The notes below the pieces were generated by a model. It saw nothing but the letters and a program-made list of their open reading frames with translations. It searched no databases and was not told where the DNA came from. A stretch of 9,242 nucleotides of DNA from UBA9865 sp035647835 (lineage in GTDB: Bacteria > Bacillota > Dethiobacteria > Dethiobacterales > Dethiobacteraceae), in NCBI GenBank assembly GCA_035647835.1, contig DASRMS010000081.1, positions 1 through 9,242 on the forward strand, in the 5' to 3' direction. Within the stretch, counting starts at the first letter, position 1. Every line of letters begins with the position of its first letter. A program made the translations under genes and the position numbers. Shown here piece by piece: positions 1-6,449 of this stretch.

Positions 1-954
1 CACAATGATCTCTTGTTTAGTGCCGCAGTTGGGGCAGAGGTCTTGGTTTAAGTAGTTATGCTGCAGACGGGCACCACATGATCCTTCGGACAAACGTGTG
101 ATTACAGTTTCACCGCAGTGGGGACAGAGAGTATCCACCCATTTGGAGCCGATAAAGTTACTAATGTAGATGTAGGTGGGTTTGTCTGCTAGTTTGGCAA
201 CGGTATTGACCAGTGTCATCACAGAAGGTGGAGTGGCATGTTCAAATTTATTAGCCGGCAGCAGCCTGAAGAGATGCCAAGGTATTTTAGGGTTGACAGC
301 AGCAAGCCAAGCGGCTATAGTTGGAATTTCCTCTTCGTTGTCTTTGGTAATGGGAGTAGTTATTTCTACGTGAGCGTGTTGGGCAAGATAGCGAATGTTT
401 CTTAGTACGGGGGCAACAGAGGGCAAGCCTAAATGCTGCCGATAAAAACTATCTTGCAGTGATTTTAGGCTGATATTAAAGAAGTCAAATGCTTCTGCTG
501 CGATCTTGGCTGTTTCTTCTGTAAAGTAGCCATTAGTGGAACAGCCCGCAATGATGCCATTTTCCTTGGCCAGTTTGACGATCTTGAGGGCAGAAGGGAG
601 ACTTACCGTGACTTCATTGATGCCAAAATGGATGACTTTATACTGGCCTCGTTTCGCCAGCTCTACAATCTGCTCTGGCTGCAGTTCAAAGGTTACCAGT
701 TCCTGTTGTGGGTCGGCGATATTGGCATTTATGCAGTAGGCGCAGCTGGCATTGCAGTTAAAGGAGCCAAGCTGTAGTATCCGTTCATCAGGCAGGAAGT
801 GAAAGATGGGGACTTTCTCCATTTCTTCACCTTGGCAGCGTGACCAGGTGTATGGATATTTTTCTTGAATGATGCCGTCCTTAACGGTATACATCTGGCA
901 CTGGCCTTCTCCACGGGCAAGGTCACAGCGCCATTCACAATAATTACAGATCAT
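1..954 (-). CDS. AmmeMemoRadiSam-type radical SAM protein, 3' end cut by window edge
   Basis: The frame is open from an ATG at 954 to base 1 with no stop (318 residues seen). The N-terminus has C-x2-C-x3-C-x-L-x2-G-x2-G-x-C (Cys3, 6, 10, 19). A KVPIFHFLP segment comes next, then the radical SAM triad CNASCAYC (Cys67, 71, 74), which would hold a 4Fe-4S cluster that cleaves S-adenosylmethionine. A NEVT stretch takes the place of the usual NEPT. The C-terminus has a zinc-ribbon-like CPHCG...CPNCG pair. This order matches the AmmeMemoRadiSam-system / pyruvate-formate-lyase-activase-like family, usually about 330-350 aa, so only the tail is probably missing. It begins 1 nt after the stop of the upstream lipoprotein gene and is the last visible gene of the ABC transporter operon. 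The MEMO1 and AMMECR1 partners are not in the window and could lie beyond base 1. Its substrate is unknown. The fold and cofactor are secure; the subfamily is probable. Confidence 0.86.
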   Translation of the reverse strand, partial: MICNYCEWRCDLARGEGQCQMYTVKDGIIQEKYPYTWSRCQGEEMEKVPIFHFLPDERILQLGSFNCNASCAYCINANIADPQQELVTFELQPEQIVELAKRGQYKVIHFGINEVTVSLPSALKIVKLAKENGIIAGCSTNGYFTEETAKIAAEAFDFFNISLKSLQDSFYRQHLGLPSVAPVLRNIRYLAQHAHVEITTPITKDNEEEIPTIAAWLAAVNPKIPWHLFRLLPANKFEHATPPSVMTLVNTVAKLADKPTYIYISNFIGSKWVDTLCPHCGETVITRLSEGSCGARLQHNYLNQDLCPNCGTKQEIIV

Positions 955-955
955 T

Positions 956-1543
956 TTAGTTGAGCCTCAATTCTGCAAAACCCGTTACATAGTTGGGTGA
1001 AAGCTTACTGGAGCAAGGTGCATAAATGGGGGCATTTTTGGTGCTGCCATCCTTGCTGAGGGCAATTAGGGTGTTCTCATCAAGGGAATCACTTTTACAG
1101 GTGATTTTATAACCATCAGCGGCAACAACATAAAAATCAGCATCAACTGAGAGGTCATAAAGAGCCAAAACGTCTAGGAGTTTATAGCCGACATATGTAG
1201 ACTGATGGGCTTCGACTTTTGTCAAGATTTCTATCTCGGCAGTATAGACGGTTAGTTCGGCAGCATCCTTTTCGGTAAAAGTGTGCTCCCCAATTTTCAG
1301 GCTAAACTCATCTACCGCAGTTCCGCCCTCTTGCAGCATATTCTTGAATTCTCCCTTGCCGTCGGCTTCTAGTTCTTGCTGCTTTTGAAATTCTGAAGGT
1401 TGATCTGCAGCCGGTGGTGTCTCTTGCTGTCCGGCATTATTTGCAGGATCATTTGAGTTCTCCTTGGAGTTAGGTGAGCTGCAGGCTACCAAAGTAAAAA
1501 CCATTAGTAAAACTAGCAATAGTATCGATACTTTTTTGTACAT
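956..1543 (-). CDS. Lipoprotein with sulfite-oxidase-like (molybdopterin-binding-fold) domain
   Basis: The product has 195 aa. The ATG at 1543 is chosen because GGAGGAG lies about 7 nt upstream (1551-1557) and it opens directly on a signal peptide; an in-frame upstream start lacks both. Residues 1-21 form a lipoprotein signal (MYKK, hydrophobic core, LVAC lipobox, Cys21). A Ser/Asn/Pro/Glu/Gln-rich linker runs to about residue 75. The C-terminal domain of about 120 aa has the pattern YxGYKLLDVLALYDL, then VVAADGY, then an APIYAP...TGFAELRLN end. This resembles the molybdopterin-binding fold of sulfite-oxidase-like proteins (PF00174 type). I do not see a convincing molybdenum-ligating cysteine context, so I infer a non-catalytic, ligand-binding or structural role outside the membrane. 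It sits between the ATPase gene (17-nt gap) and the radical SAM gene (1-nt gap), so all are probably co-expressed. The lipoprotein call is firm; the fold assignment is moderate. Confidence 0.78.
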   Translation of the reverse strand: MYKKVSILLLVLLMVFTLVACSSPNSKENSNDPANNAGQQETPPAADQPSEFQKQQELEADGKGEFKNMLQEGGTAVDEFSLKIGEHTFTEKDAAELTVYTAEIEILTKVEAHQSTYVGYKLLDVLALYDLSVDADFYVVAADGYKITCKSDSLDENTLIALSKDGSTKNAPIYAPCSSKLSPNYVTGFAELRLN

Positions 1544-1560
1544 TATTTTTCTCCTCCATT

Positions 1561-2340
1561 TTATAATTTGGCATGCAGACATGCCTGGCGTTGGAGTGCG
1601 TCTACATATAGCAGCCGCACATCGGTATGGTAGATTTTTTGTAAACTTTCTTCTGTAATAATTTCGCTGGTCTTGCCGCAGCTTAACTTGCCGGCCTGAG
1701 CAAAGAGTGCTGTTTTACCACCTAGGAGCATAGCATGGTCGGGGTTATGGGTGGTCATGATGATGGCATAACCTTGCGCGGATAATCTTTTTATTAACCG
1801 CAGGATGCGAGCCTGATTGCCATAATCCAGGGAGGCTGTTGGTTCATCGAACAAGATGGCCTGTGGTTCCTGTACCAAGACATGTGCTATGACACATTGC
1901 TGACGTTCACCACCACTAAGTTGTGTATAGGGGCGGTTAGCAAGGTGAGTGATCTTCATTATCTCCAATGTTTGCCATACCAGTTCTTCATCCTTTTTTT
2001 GTGGTCGGCCAAAGAAGCTGATTTTAGGTGCTCTACCCATTAACACAAATTCGAACACTGAATAAGAAAAGGCTGGGGTATGAGCTTGCTGTACATAGCC
2101 GATTTTCTGGGCAATATTTTTGCCCGGCAAATCGCTGATGTCTTTTCCATCTAGGAGAATCTCACCATGAGTAGGTTTAACTAGTCCTGCCAGACAGTTG
2201 AGGAGAGTACTTTTTCCTGCACCGTTGGGCCCAAGAATAGAGAGAATTTCTCCCCTGGCTAAGGAAAAACTTACCTCATTTAAGATTAATTTTTCAGTGT
2301 TGGGGTAAGCAAAACTGATGTTATTTACTTCATAGATCAT
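1561..2340 (-). CDS. ABC transporter ATP-binding protein, FecE/BtuD-type
   Basis: The product has 259 aa, the normal length for this family. It is the cytoplasmic ATPase that powers uptake by the FecCD-type permease encoded just upstream. Visible motifs in order are Walker A GPNGAGKST (residues 37-45), a Q-loop with IGYVQQAH, the ABC signature LSGGERQQ, Walker B AILFDEP with its catalytic Glu, a D-loop TASLD, and the H-loop histidine in MTTHNPDH. The frame is open up to a TTG at 2355, but I chose the ATG at 2340: it opens on the conserved MIYEVNNISFAY strand and has GAGG (2350-2353) at 9 nt. On that reading it starts 11 nt after the permease stop. The C-terminal domain of about 30 residues is not informative about substrate. 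The family covers iron-siderophore, heme, cobalamin and MolC-type molybdate importers. Confidence 0.95.
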   Translation of the reverse strand: MIYEVNNISFAYPNTEKLILNEVSFSLARGEILSILGPNGAGKSTLLNCLAGLVKPTHGEILLDGKDISDLPGKNIAQKIGYVQQAHTPAFSYSVFEFVLMGRAPKISFFGRPQKKDEELVWQTLEIMKITHLANRPYTQLSGGERQQCVIAHVLVQEPQAILFDEPTASLDYGNQARILRLIKRLSAQGYAIIMTTHNPDHAMLLGGKTALFAQAGKLSCGKTSEIITEESLQKIYHTDVRLLYVDALQRQACLHAKL

Positions 2341-2351
2341 TGCACATCGCC

Positions 2352-3386
2352 TCAATTTATTATCATCCGCCGCTTATATAGCAGCCAGGCATATAATGGT
2401 GCACCGATTAGTCCAGTCAGAATACTAATGGGCATCTCAGCCGCAGTGGCTGTTCTGGTGACTGTGTCAACTGTGAGCAAAAACAAAGCCCCGCCAAGGC
2501 AGGCTGTTGGCAGCAACCGTGTATTTCCGGTACCTACCAGGATACGGCCAAAATGTGGGATGATCAGACCTACCCAACTGATAGTGCCGGCAATGGAAAC
2601 AGAACTGGCAGTTAACAAGGTCGCGCAAATGATGGTAAAAATTCTTACCAGCGGCACATTAGTGCCCAGGGTCTGAGCTTCACTTTCACCTAATGAAAGA
2701 ATATCAATCCGCCAGGACAGGCCAAATAAGCACAAAGAGGCTAATCCCATTGGCAAGAGCACACTTGCTAGTTGATCGCTGGTGATATAGGAAAAACTGC
2801 CCATCTGCCAGTAGGTAATGGCGGCAAGTTCAGTTTCTGGGTCGGCGATGTATTTAATAAAACCAAGTACCGAGCTCATCGCGCCGCCGATAATAATTCC
2901 AGATAGTACAAGCATTAAATTGGAGTTGTTGCGCATCAAAGCAGGTATGAGCAGTGTCAGTCCGACAGCTAAAAGACCGCCGAGGAAAGCGAAAAGCTGG
3001 ATTTGTGCTGCTGAAGCGCTTAACAGAATGGCGATAGCAGCTCCTACACAGGCACCTTGCGAGACTCCTAAAAATTCAGATGAGACCAGAGGATTCTTGA
3101 AAATTCCTTGATAGGCTGTGCCGGAGCTGGCAAGCGCTGCTCCGCAAATGATCGAAGCAATGATCCGTGGTAAACGAAGGCCTAGTACAACATGGTAGTC
3201 CATAACATCGTGGAGATTGGCCTTACCAAAGAGGACCGCTAATGCGGACAGTGGTTTAAGGGGATATTTGCCTATGCATAGCGCGATTAGGGCAGTGGTG
3301 AATAATAAGATGAGTAGGGCTATGTTGATCAGCCTTGCTTGCCGCTTATGTTTATGTTCCAATTCTCTTTCACTTTGTATGATCAT
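2352..3386 (-). CDS. ABC transporter permease, FecCD/BtuC family
   Basis: The product has 344 aa, the usual length for the family, whose members have about 10 membrane helices and act as homodimers. After a basic N-terminus (KHKRQAR) a first helix begins with INIALLILLFTTALIAL. Family hallmarks follow: LGLRLPRIIASIICGAALASSGTAYQGIFKNPLVSSEFLGVSQGA, which I cite as key pieces RLPR, GAAL, Q-x-x-x-NPL and LG-x-x-GA; a WQMGSF element; a TISWVGLIIPHFGR coupling region; and a C-terminal GAPLYAWLLYKRR. It overlaps the binding-protein gene by 4 nt (ATGA at 3383-3386), so translation is probably coupled. Only one permease gene is present, as expected for a homodimer. The substrate cannot be read from the sequence. 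Confidence 0.95.
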   Translation of the reverse strand: MIIQSERELEHKHKRQARLINIALLILLFTTALIALCIGKYPLKPLSALAVLFGKANLHDVMDYHVVLGLRLPRIIASIICGAALASSGTAYQGIFKNPLVSSEFLGVSQGACVGAAIAILLSASAAQIQLFAFLGGLLAVGLTLLIPALMRNNSNLMLVLSGIIIGGAMSSVLGFIKYIADPETELAAITYWQMGSFSYITSDQLASVLLPMGLASLCLFGLSWRIDILSLGESEAQTLGTNVPLVRIFTIICATLLTASSVSIAGTISWVGLIIPHFGRILVGTGNTRLLPTACLGGALFLLTVDTVTRTATAAEMPISILTGLIGAPLYAWLLYKRRMIIN

Positions 3387-4405
3387 GTTCTATACCCCAA
3401 AAACTCTAAATTAAAGGTCATGCCGTACGCTGTTTGATAAAACAGATCAACTTCTTGGAGAAAATCAGCTTCACTATAATATTCCGGATACATTTGACAT
3501 AACATCCAAAGAAAGCCCAGGCAGGTAGACAAGCTGGGATATTCCCAGGAGTCTTTGTCTGTTGGTACTAACAGCACCCGGTTATTTTTAACTGCATTCA
3601 TATTTTGCCAGGTAGGGTCATGGAGAAGATCTGCTGCTTCATATTCTGAAGCTGAACCATTGGTACAGAAGATAAAATCGGGGTTCCAAGCAAAGATTTT
3701 TTCTGTGCCCACAACCGGCCAGGCCTGCTGACTTTCCACGTCCTGGGCACAGTTTATACCGCCTGCTGTTTCGATCATAAAGGATTGCAGCATATTGCCG
3801 CCCGCCACCTTGCCGATTTCAGAACCCATGACAATAGCGGTTTTGCGCTCATCAGCAGGGATTTGTGCTACAATACGATTTGCCAACTCCATTTTGCTGT
3901 GGTAATACTCAACTAGTTCCGCTGCTCTGGCCTGGCGATTAAAAACTTCCCCTAATACTGTGATGGCTTCCAGCACCTCTGCAGTACTTTCTGTCGTTAG
4001 CCCGAGGGCAGGGATGCCTAGCTTGGCGACTACTTCTAGGGTTGCGGGGTCTGAAGCTTTATGTAAAAACACATCAGGATTGTAGGCAGCCAAGGATTCC
4101 ATATCTAACTGTCCGCGACCAACTGTACCGATTGTTTCTAGTGATGGCTCGATCAGAGTTTGTATGCCCCAGGTTGCACCAACAGCCACCAGCCTATCTC
4201 CTACGCCTAAAGCAAGGAGCAGGGAAGTGGGGATACTGAACATCATCGCCACAGTCTCTACATCATCAGGCAATTTCACCTGCCGGCCTGCTTGATCGGT
4301 TACTGTTTTTACGGTGCCAGCTACAGTCTGCTGAGGGATCTTAGCACAAGCGGTGGTGAAAACTAACAATACTAATAGTAAGGCTGCAATTGTTTTTCTT
4401 AACAT
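3383..4405 (-). CDS. ABC transporter substrate-binding lipoprotein, FecB/BtuF/MolA-type
   Basis: The product has 340 aa. Residues 1-20 are a lipoprotein signal (MLRK, hydrophobic core, FTTAC lipobox, Cys20). The mature protein has the class III binding-protein layout: VTDQAGRQVKLPDDVETV, then SLLLALGVGDRLVAVG, the first lobe with DMESLAAYNPDVFLH, a connecting helix, then the second lobe with TAIVMGSE, WNPDFIFCTN and NNRVLLVP. The tail DSWEYPSLSTCLGFLWM...YPEYYSEADF is typical of the iron-complex, corrinoid or MolA-like subgroup found widely in anaerobes. The ATG at 4405 has a GAGGTGAG ribosome binding site. It is the first gene of the operon and overlaps the permease gene by 4 nt. It would sit on the outer face of the membrane, capture the ligand and deliver it to the permease. 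Ligand identity (iron chelate, cobamide, molybdate or tungstate) is undetermined. Confidence 0.93.
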   Translation of the reverse strand: MLRKTIAALLLVLLVFTTACAKIPQQTVAGTVKTVTDQAGRQVKLPDDVETVAMMFSIPTSLLLALGVGDRLVAVGATWGIQTLIEPSLETIGTVGRGQLDMESLAAYNPDVFLHKASDPATLEVVAKLGIPALGLTTESTAEVLEAITVLGEVFNRQARAAELVEYYHSKMELANRIVAQIPADERKTAIVMGSEIGKVAGGNMLQSFMIETAGGINCAQDVESQQAWPVVGTEKIFAWNPDFIFCTNGSASEYEAADLLHDPTWQNMNAVKNNRVLLVPTDKDSWEYPSLSTCLGFLWMLCQMYPEYYSEADFLQEVDLFYQTAYGMTFNLEFLGYRT

Positions 4406-4654
4406 CTCTGCTCACCTCAATCTCATTTAAAGCAGCAAAAATTTGCTGTGAAGCAAGAATACTATTTGCATACAAATAAAGCAGATCCTCCCATAATATA
4501 AGAGAGACCTGCTTTAATCTAAAGAATCTGTTTTTTCACAGTTAGATAAGCGCTCTTTCCAAATACGGGAGACGCAGAAGCTTTCCCTCTGCACCCATAG
4601 GTCGGGCACCATAGAAAAATCCTTAGGCATAACCGACTTCAAGCCACTTTCCTC
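4406..4654 (-). other. Long 5' leader of the ABC transporter operon
   Basis: About 250 nt separate the inferred transcription start near 4654 from the binding-protein ATG. No credible gene lies here. The leader contains several short hairpins: CCC/GGG arms around 4590-4602 in minus-strand reading, and TGCAGA/TCTGCG arms around 4575-4595. It ends with the attenuator-like hairpin listed separately. I compared it by eye with the cobalamin, Moco, FMN, SAM and T-box patterns I know and found no clear match. A short inverted repeat ATTTG-CATA-CAAAT at 4464-4477 lies between the attenuator and the start codon. Confidence 0.45.
4478..4515 (-). terminator. Attenuator-like hairpin in the transporter leader
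   Basis: Read on the minus strand, AAAGCAGGTCTCTC and GGGAGGATCTGCTTT form a stem of about 14 pairs with one mismatch and a few G-T pairs. The stem is followed by TTTATTTG, a weak U-tract. Its position, about 140 nt after the promoter and 73 nt before the first start codon, suggests conditional termination rather than an end-of-gene terminator. GGGAGG of the 3' arm could instead pair with an upstream TCTCCC near 4570, a possible antiterminator; this last point is inference. Confidence 0.5.
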
Positions 4655-4660
4655 ATTAAT

Positions 4661-4689
4661 ATTATAGCAGTTCAAAGGATAGGCGGCAA
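4661..4689 (-). promoter_or_regulatory. Sigma-A promoter of the ABC transporter operon
   Basis: On the minus strand there is TTGCCG (4684-4689), a 17-nt spacer, and a perfect TATAAT (4661-4666). Transcription would start near 4654 and enter the long leader. The partly open frame 4514-4714 spans this promoter and is therefore not likely to be a gene. Confidence 0.75.
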
Positions 4690-4761
4690 TATGTTTTCTT
4701 CTCATAGGAAACACGCGGCTGCAGATAAACTTCTTTGAGCCAAAAACATGTAGTCTCTACC

Positions 4762-4790
4762 TTGATTTTTAAGTGCATATCAGTCATAAT
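4762..4790 (+). promoter_or_regulatory. Sigma-A promoter P1 of the CofE-like gene
   Basis: TTGATT (4762-4767), a 17-nt spacer and CATAAT (4785-4790) match the sigma-A consensus well. The predicted start near 4797 (GGGA) places the RNA 5' end just before the structured leader. The promoter is divergent from the transporter promoter, with about 70 bp between the two -35 elements. Confidence 0.7.
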
Positions 4791-4796
4791 ACTAGA

Positions 4797-4930
4797 GGGA
4801 AGTAGATGCCTGAACTGCAACTGATGAGGGCGCTAAACTTAGTTGATTTGCAGGCATTGATTACCCGGTCTAAAATTAGCTGTATGAAAATTCCTCTTTG
4901 CGCCCTCAGATGATAGCGAAGAGGTTTTTT
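4797..4930 (+). promoter_or_regulatory. Riboswitch-like structured leader with pseudoknot and terminator
   Basis: Stem P1 is ATGCCTG (4806-4812) with CAGGCAT (4851-4857). Inside it, P2 is 4818-4824 with 4839-4845 (7 pairs, one G-T). The apical loop holds TGAGGGCGC (4825-4833), which is perfectly complementary over 9 nt to GCGCCCTCA (4900-4908). That downstream segment forms the inner end and loop of an intrinsic terminator (4893-4930). The order A-B-A'-B' gives a pseudoknot, or a kissing loop if the terminator hairpin stays closed. This is the expected layout of a ligand-controlled transcription attenuator acting on the CofE-like gene. The RNA class is not recognised. The opening GTAGATG recalls the tetrahydrofolate riboswitch, but its hallmark L3/J2-1 pairing is not evident. 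Confidence 0.68.
4893..4930 (+). terminator. Intrinsic terminator inside the CofE-like gene leader
   Basis: CCTCTTTGC (4893-4901) pairs with GCGAAGAGG (4916-4924), 9 pairs with one G-T and a 14-nt loop, followed directly by six T residues (4925-4930). It lies 112 nt before the start codon, so it would stop transcription from P1 unless antagonised. Confidence 0.8.
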
Positions 4931-4952
4931 GTTGAGCAGCCTACATAGCGAG

Positions 4953-5015
4953 CTGTGGTCAAAGTTTTATTTCACTTTACTATCATAAAGTGGTAAAATA
5001 ACTGTGGTCTAAGTT
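4953..5015 (+). promoter_or_regulatory. Second promoter with operator-like repeats before the CofE-like gene
   Basis: After the leader terminator there is TTCACT (4971-4976), a 17-nt spacer and an extended -10 TGG-TAAAAT (4991-4999). A perfect inverted repeat CACTTTA-N6-TAAAGTG (4973-4992) fills the space between -35 and -10. The whole is bracketed by a direct repeat CTGTGGTC-A/T-AAGTT at 4953-4966 and 5002-5015 (13 of 14 identical, 49 bp apart). This looks like a repressor-controlled promoter that bypasses the attenuator. The protein that would bind is unknown. Confidence 0.45.
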
Positions 5016-5042
5016 GCAGTTTAACAGAGTGGAGGAATCAAA

Positions 5043-6212
5043 GTGAGTAGATTGCCTGATTATATTGGTCCTTTAGCTTTTGGTGTAAAAATAGGTGTGG
5101 TTGTCCCCAAGATAGATTTAGTCAAAATGATCACGGCAGCACTAGCTGAAGTAGCTCGTGATGAGCTGCTGGATGATGGTGATGTTATTTGTGTGACCGA
5201 ATCCGTTGTCGCTCGTGCTCAGAATAACTTTGTGACGGTAACTGAAATAGCAGAAGAAGTACGACGGAAGTTAAAAGTCAGCAAGGCTGGGAAAATCGCT
5301 ATAGTTTTTCCAATTACCAGCCGTAATCGCTTCTCGCTCATTCTTCAGGGTGTAGCTGCAGCAGTACCGCAAGGCGAAGTTGTCGTGCAGCTCTCCTATC
5401 CGAGTGATGAAGTAGGCAATCAGGTTATTACGCAAGAGCTGGCGGAAGAGTTGACTGCAGAAAAAGACTATATTATGTATGAAGATTTGCAGGAAGAAGA
5501 TTGCCTGCATCCAATTACCAAGGTAAACTATCTGACCTTATACAAAAAAATTATTGAGGGACAGGGTGCTAAAGCGACAATCTTTTTAAGTAATAACCCT
5601 CAACACATCACCAAATTTAATCCGGATGGTGTAATTGTTGCTGATGTCCATGGTCGTGAAGCAACAAGTAAAAAATTGAGCAAAGTATACAGCAACTTTA
5701 TTACCCTGCAGGATCTTTGCCGTGAGGGGGAGAGTTGGAGCGAGTGGGGACTGTTAGGCAGTAATATGTCAGCTAACGATCAACTAAAATTAGCTCCCCG
5801 CGAGTCATCAGTCTTTGTGCGTGAACTACAAGCAGCGATCAAAGAAACTACAGGACGTAAAGTGGAAGTGCTTGTCTACGGCGATGGTGCTTACAAGGAT
5901 CCGAGCACTGGTATTTATGAACTAGCTGATCCGAAACCGGTTTTTGGTATGACAGATGGTTTAGCTGGACGCTATCGTGAAGGCATTAAATATAAATATG
6001 TAGCTGATGTTTGTTATGCGGCAGGAAAAAGCGTTGAGGAAATTGAAGCTCAATTGGCTGCGCAAAAACAAGAGGCTTATCAGCACAATGATATTCTGAC
6101 TGAAGGAACCACACCGCGTCGGGTGGAGGATGTTATCGCTAGTTTGGCTGATTTGGTCAGTGGCTCTGCTGATGCCGGTACACCGGTAGTGGTGGTCAAA
6201 GGTATCTTATAG
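5043..6212 (+). CDS. Coenzyme F420-0:L-glutamate ligase family protein (CofE-like)
   Basis: The product has 389 aa, starting at GTG 5043 with GGAGG (5031-5035) 7 nt upstream. CofE-type ligases add glutamate through a gamma-amide bond using GTP. The N-terminal ligase signature is visible as LLDDGDVICVTESVVARAQ (about residues 41-60). Further conserved blocks of the long Firmicute/Bacteroidetes form are FPITSRNRF, LSYPSDEVGNQ, GLLGSNMSANDQLKL, VLVYGDGAYKDP, ELADPKP, TDGLAG...YKYVAD and the C-terminal EGTTPRR...DLVSGSADAGTPVVVV. This version is known from many organisms that lack F420, so the acceptor may be something else, for example a folate, as in the FolC2 branch. No cofC, cofD or fbiC homologue is near. 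It is monocistronic, with its own promoters, a structured leader and a terminator 3 nt after the stop. The family is certain; the substrate is open. Confidence 0.92.
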   Translation: MSRLPDYIGPLAFGVKIGVVVPKIDLVKMITAALAEVARDELLDDGDVICVTESVVARAQNNFVTVTEIAEEVRRKLKVSKAGKIAIVFPITSRNRFSLILQGVAAAVPQGEVVVQLSYPSDEVGNQVITQELAEELTAEKDYIMYEDLQEEDCLHPITKVNYLTLYKKIIEGQGAKATIFLSNNPQHITKFNPDGVIVADVHGREATSKKLSKVYSNFITLQDLCREGESWSEWGLLGSNMSANDQLKLAPRESSVFVRELQAAIKETTGRKVEVLVYGDGAYKDPSTGIYELADPKPVFGMTDGLAGRYREGIKYKYVADVCYAAGKSVEEIEAQLAAQKQEAYQHNDILTEGTTPRRVEDVIASLADLVSGSADAGTPVVVVKGIL

Positions 6213-6213
6213 G

Positions 6214-6243
6214 GAAAAAAATCCGCAGTGATGCGGATTTTTT
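6214..6243 (+). terminator. Terminator of the CofE-like gene
   Basis: ATCCGCA (6221-6227), loop GTGA and TGCGGAT (6232-6238) are preceded by an A-tract and followed by a T-tract, so it can work in both directions. It starts right after the TAG stop of the CofE-like gene. Confidence 0.88.
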
Positions 6244-6301
6244 ATATACAGCAATAGATTAGTTCTCTTGCTAGCTAGTAGGGCGCTAATGTAAGCAGTA
6301 T

Positions 6302-6341
6302 AAAAAGCTGGCACTCGGAAACTCAAAGTGCCAGCTTTTTT
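6302..6341. terminator. Strong bidirectional terminator between convergent units
   Basis: A perfect 14-bp stem, AAAAAGCTGGCACT (6302-6315) with AGTGCCAGCTTTTT (6327-6340), and an 11-nt loop. A-tract and T-tract flank it, so it can end the minus-strand small-gene cluster and back up the plus-strand unit. Confidence 0.85.
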
Positions 6342-6345
6342 ATGT

Positions 6346-6380
6346 AAGCCCTGTGTAATGCACAGGGCAAAACAGGGCTT
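6346..6380. repeat. Triple CAGGGC element forming alternative hairpins
   Basis: GCCCTGTG (6348-6355) pairs with CACAGGGC (6361-6368). A third copy, CAGGGCTT (6373-6380), can pair instead with AAGCCCTG (6346-6353) and is followed by T residues. The two folds exclude each other. The element lies 70 nt past the stop of the 55-aa gene. It may only be a terminator remnant; no function is known. Confidence 0.5.
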
Positions 6381-6449
6381 TTAAACTATGCAGTAAGATG
6401 CGATGCTTTCAGGTGTGTCTCTTGCATATTGTCTGATACATTTACTAAT

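Noticed and set aside
956..1582. Longer 208-aa version of the lipoprotein
   Set aside because: The extra 13 residues overlap the end of the ATPase gene and precede the signal peptide. The GGAGGAG site fits the ATG at 1543.
4406..4654. Cobalamin or molybdenum-cofactor riboswitch in the transporter leader
   Set aside because: These would suit the transporter family, but I cannot find the B12 box or the conserved Moco segments by eye; only a generic attenuator is supported.
4514..4714. 66-aa minus-strand frame upstream of the binding-protein gene
   Set aside because: It starts at a GTG without a ribosome binding site, spans the TTGCCG-17-TATAAT promoter and its leader, and its protein shows no family features.
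4797..4870. Tetrahydrofolate riboswitch (RF01831) in front of the CofE-like gene
   Set aside because: GTAGATG at the 5' side, a following stem and TTG after the 3' arm resemble it, but the hallmark GGATG/CATCC-type pairing between L3 and J2/1 and the CGTTAAG element are not in the expected places. Left as unassigned; cmscan would decide.
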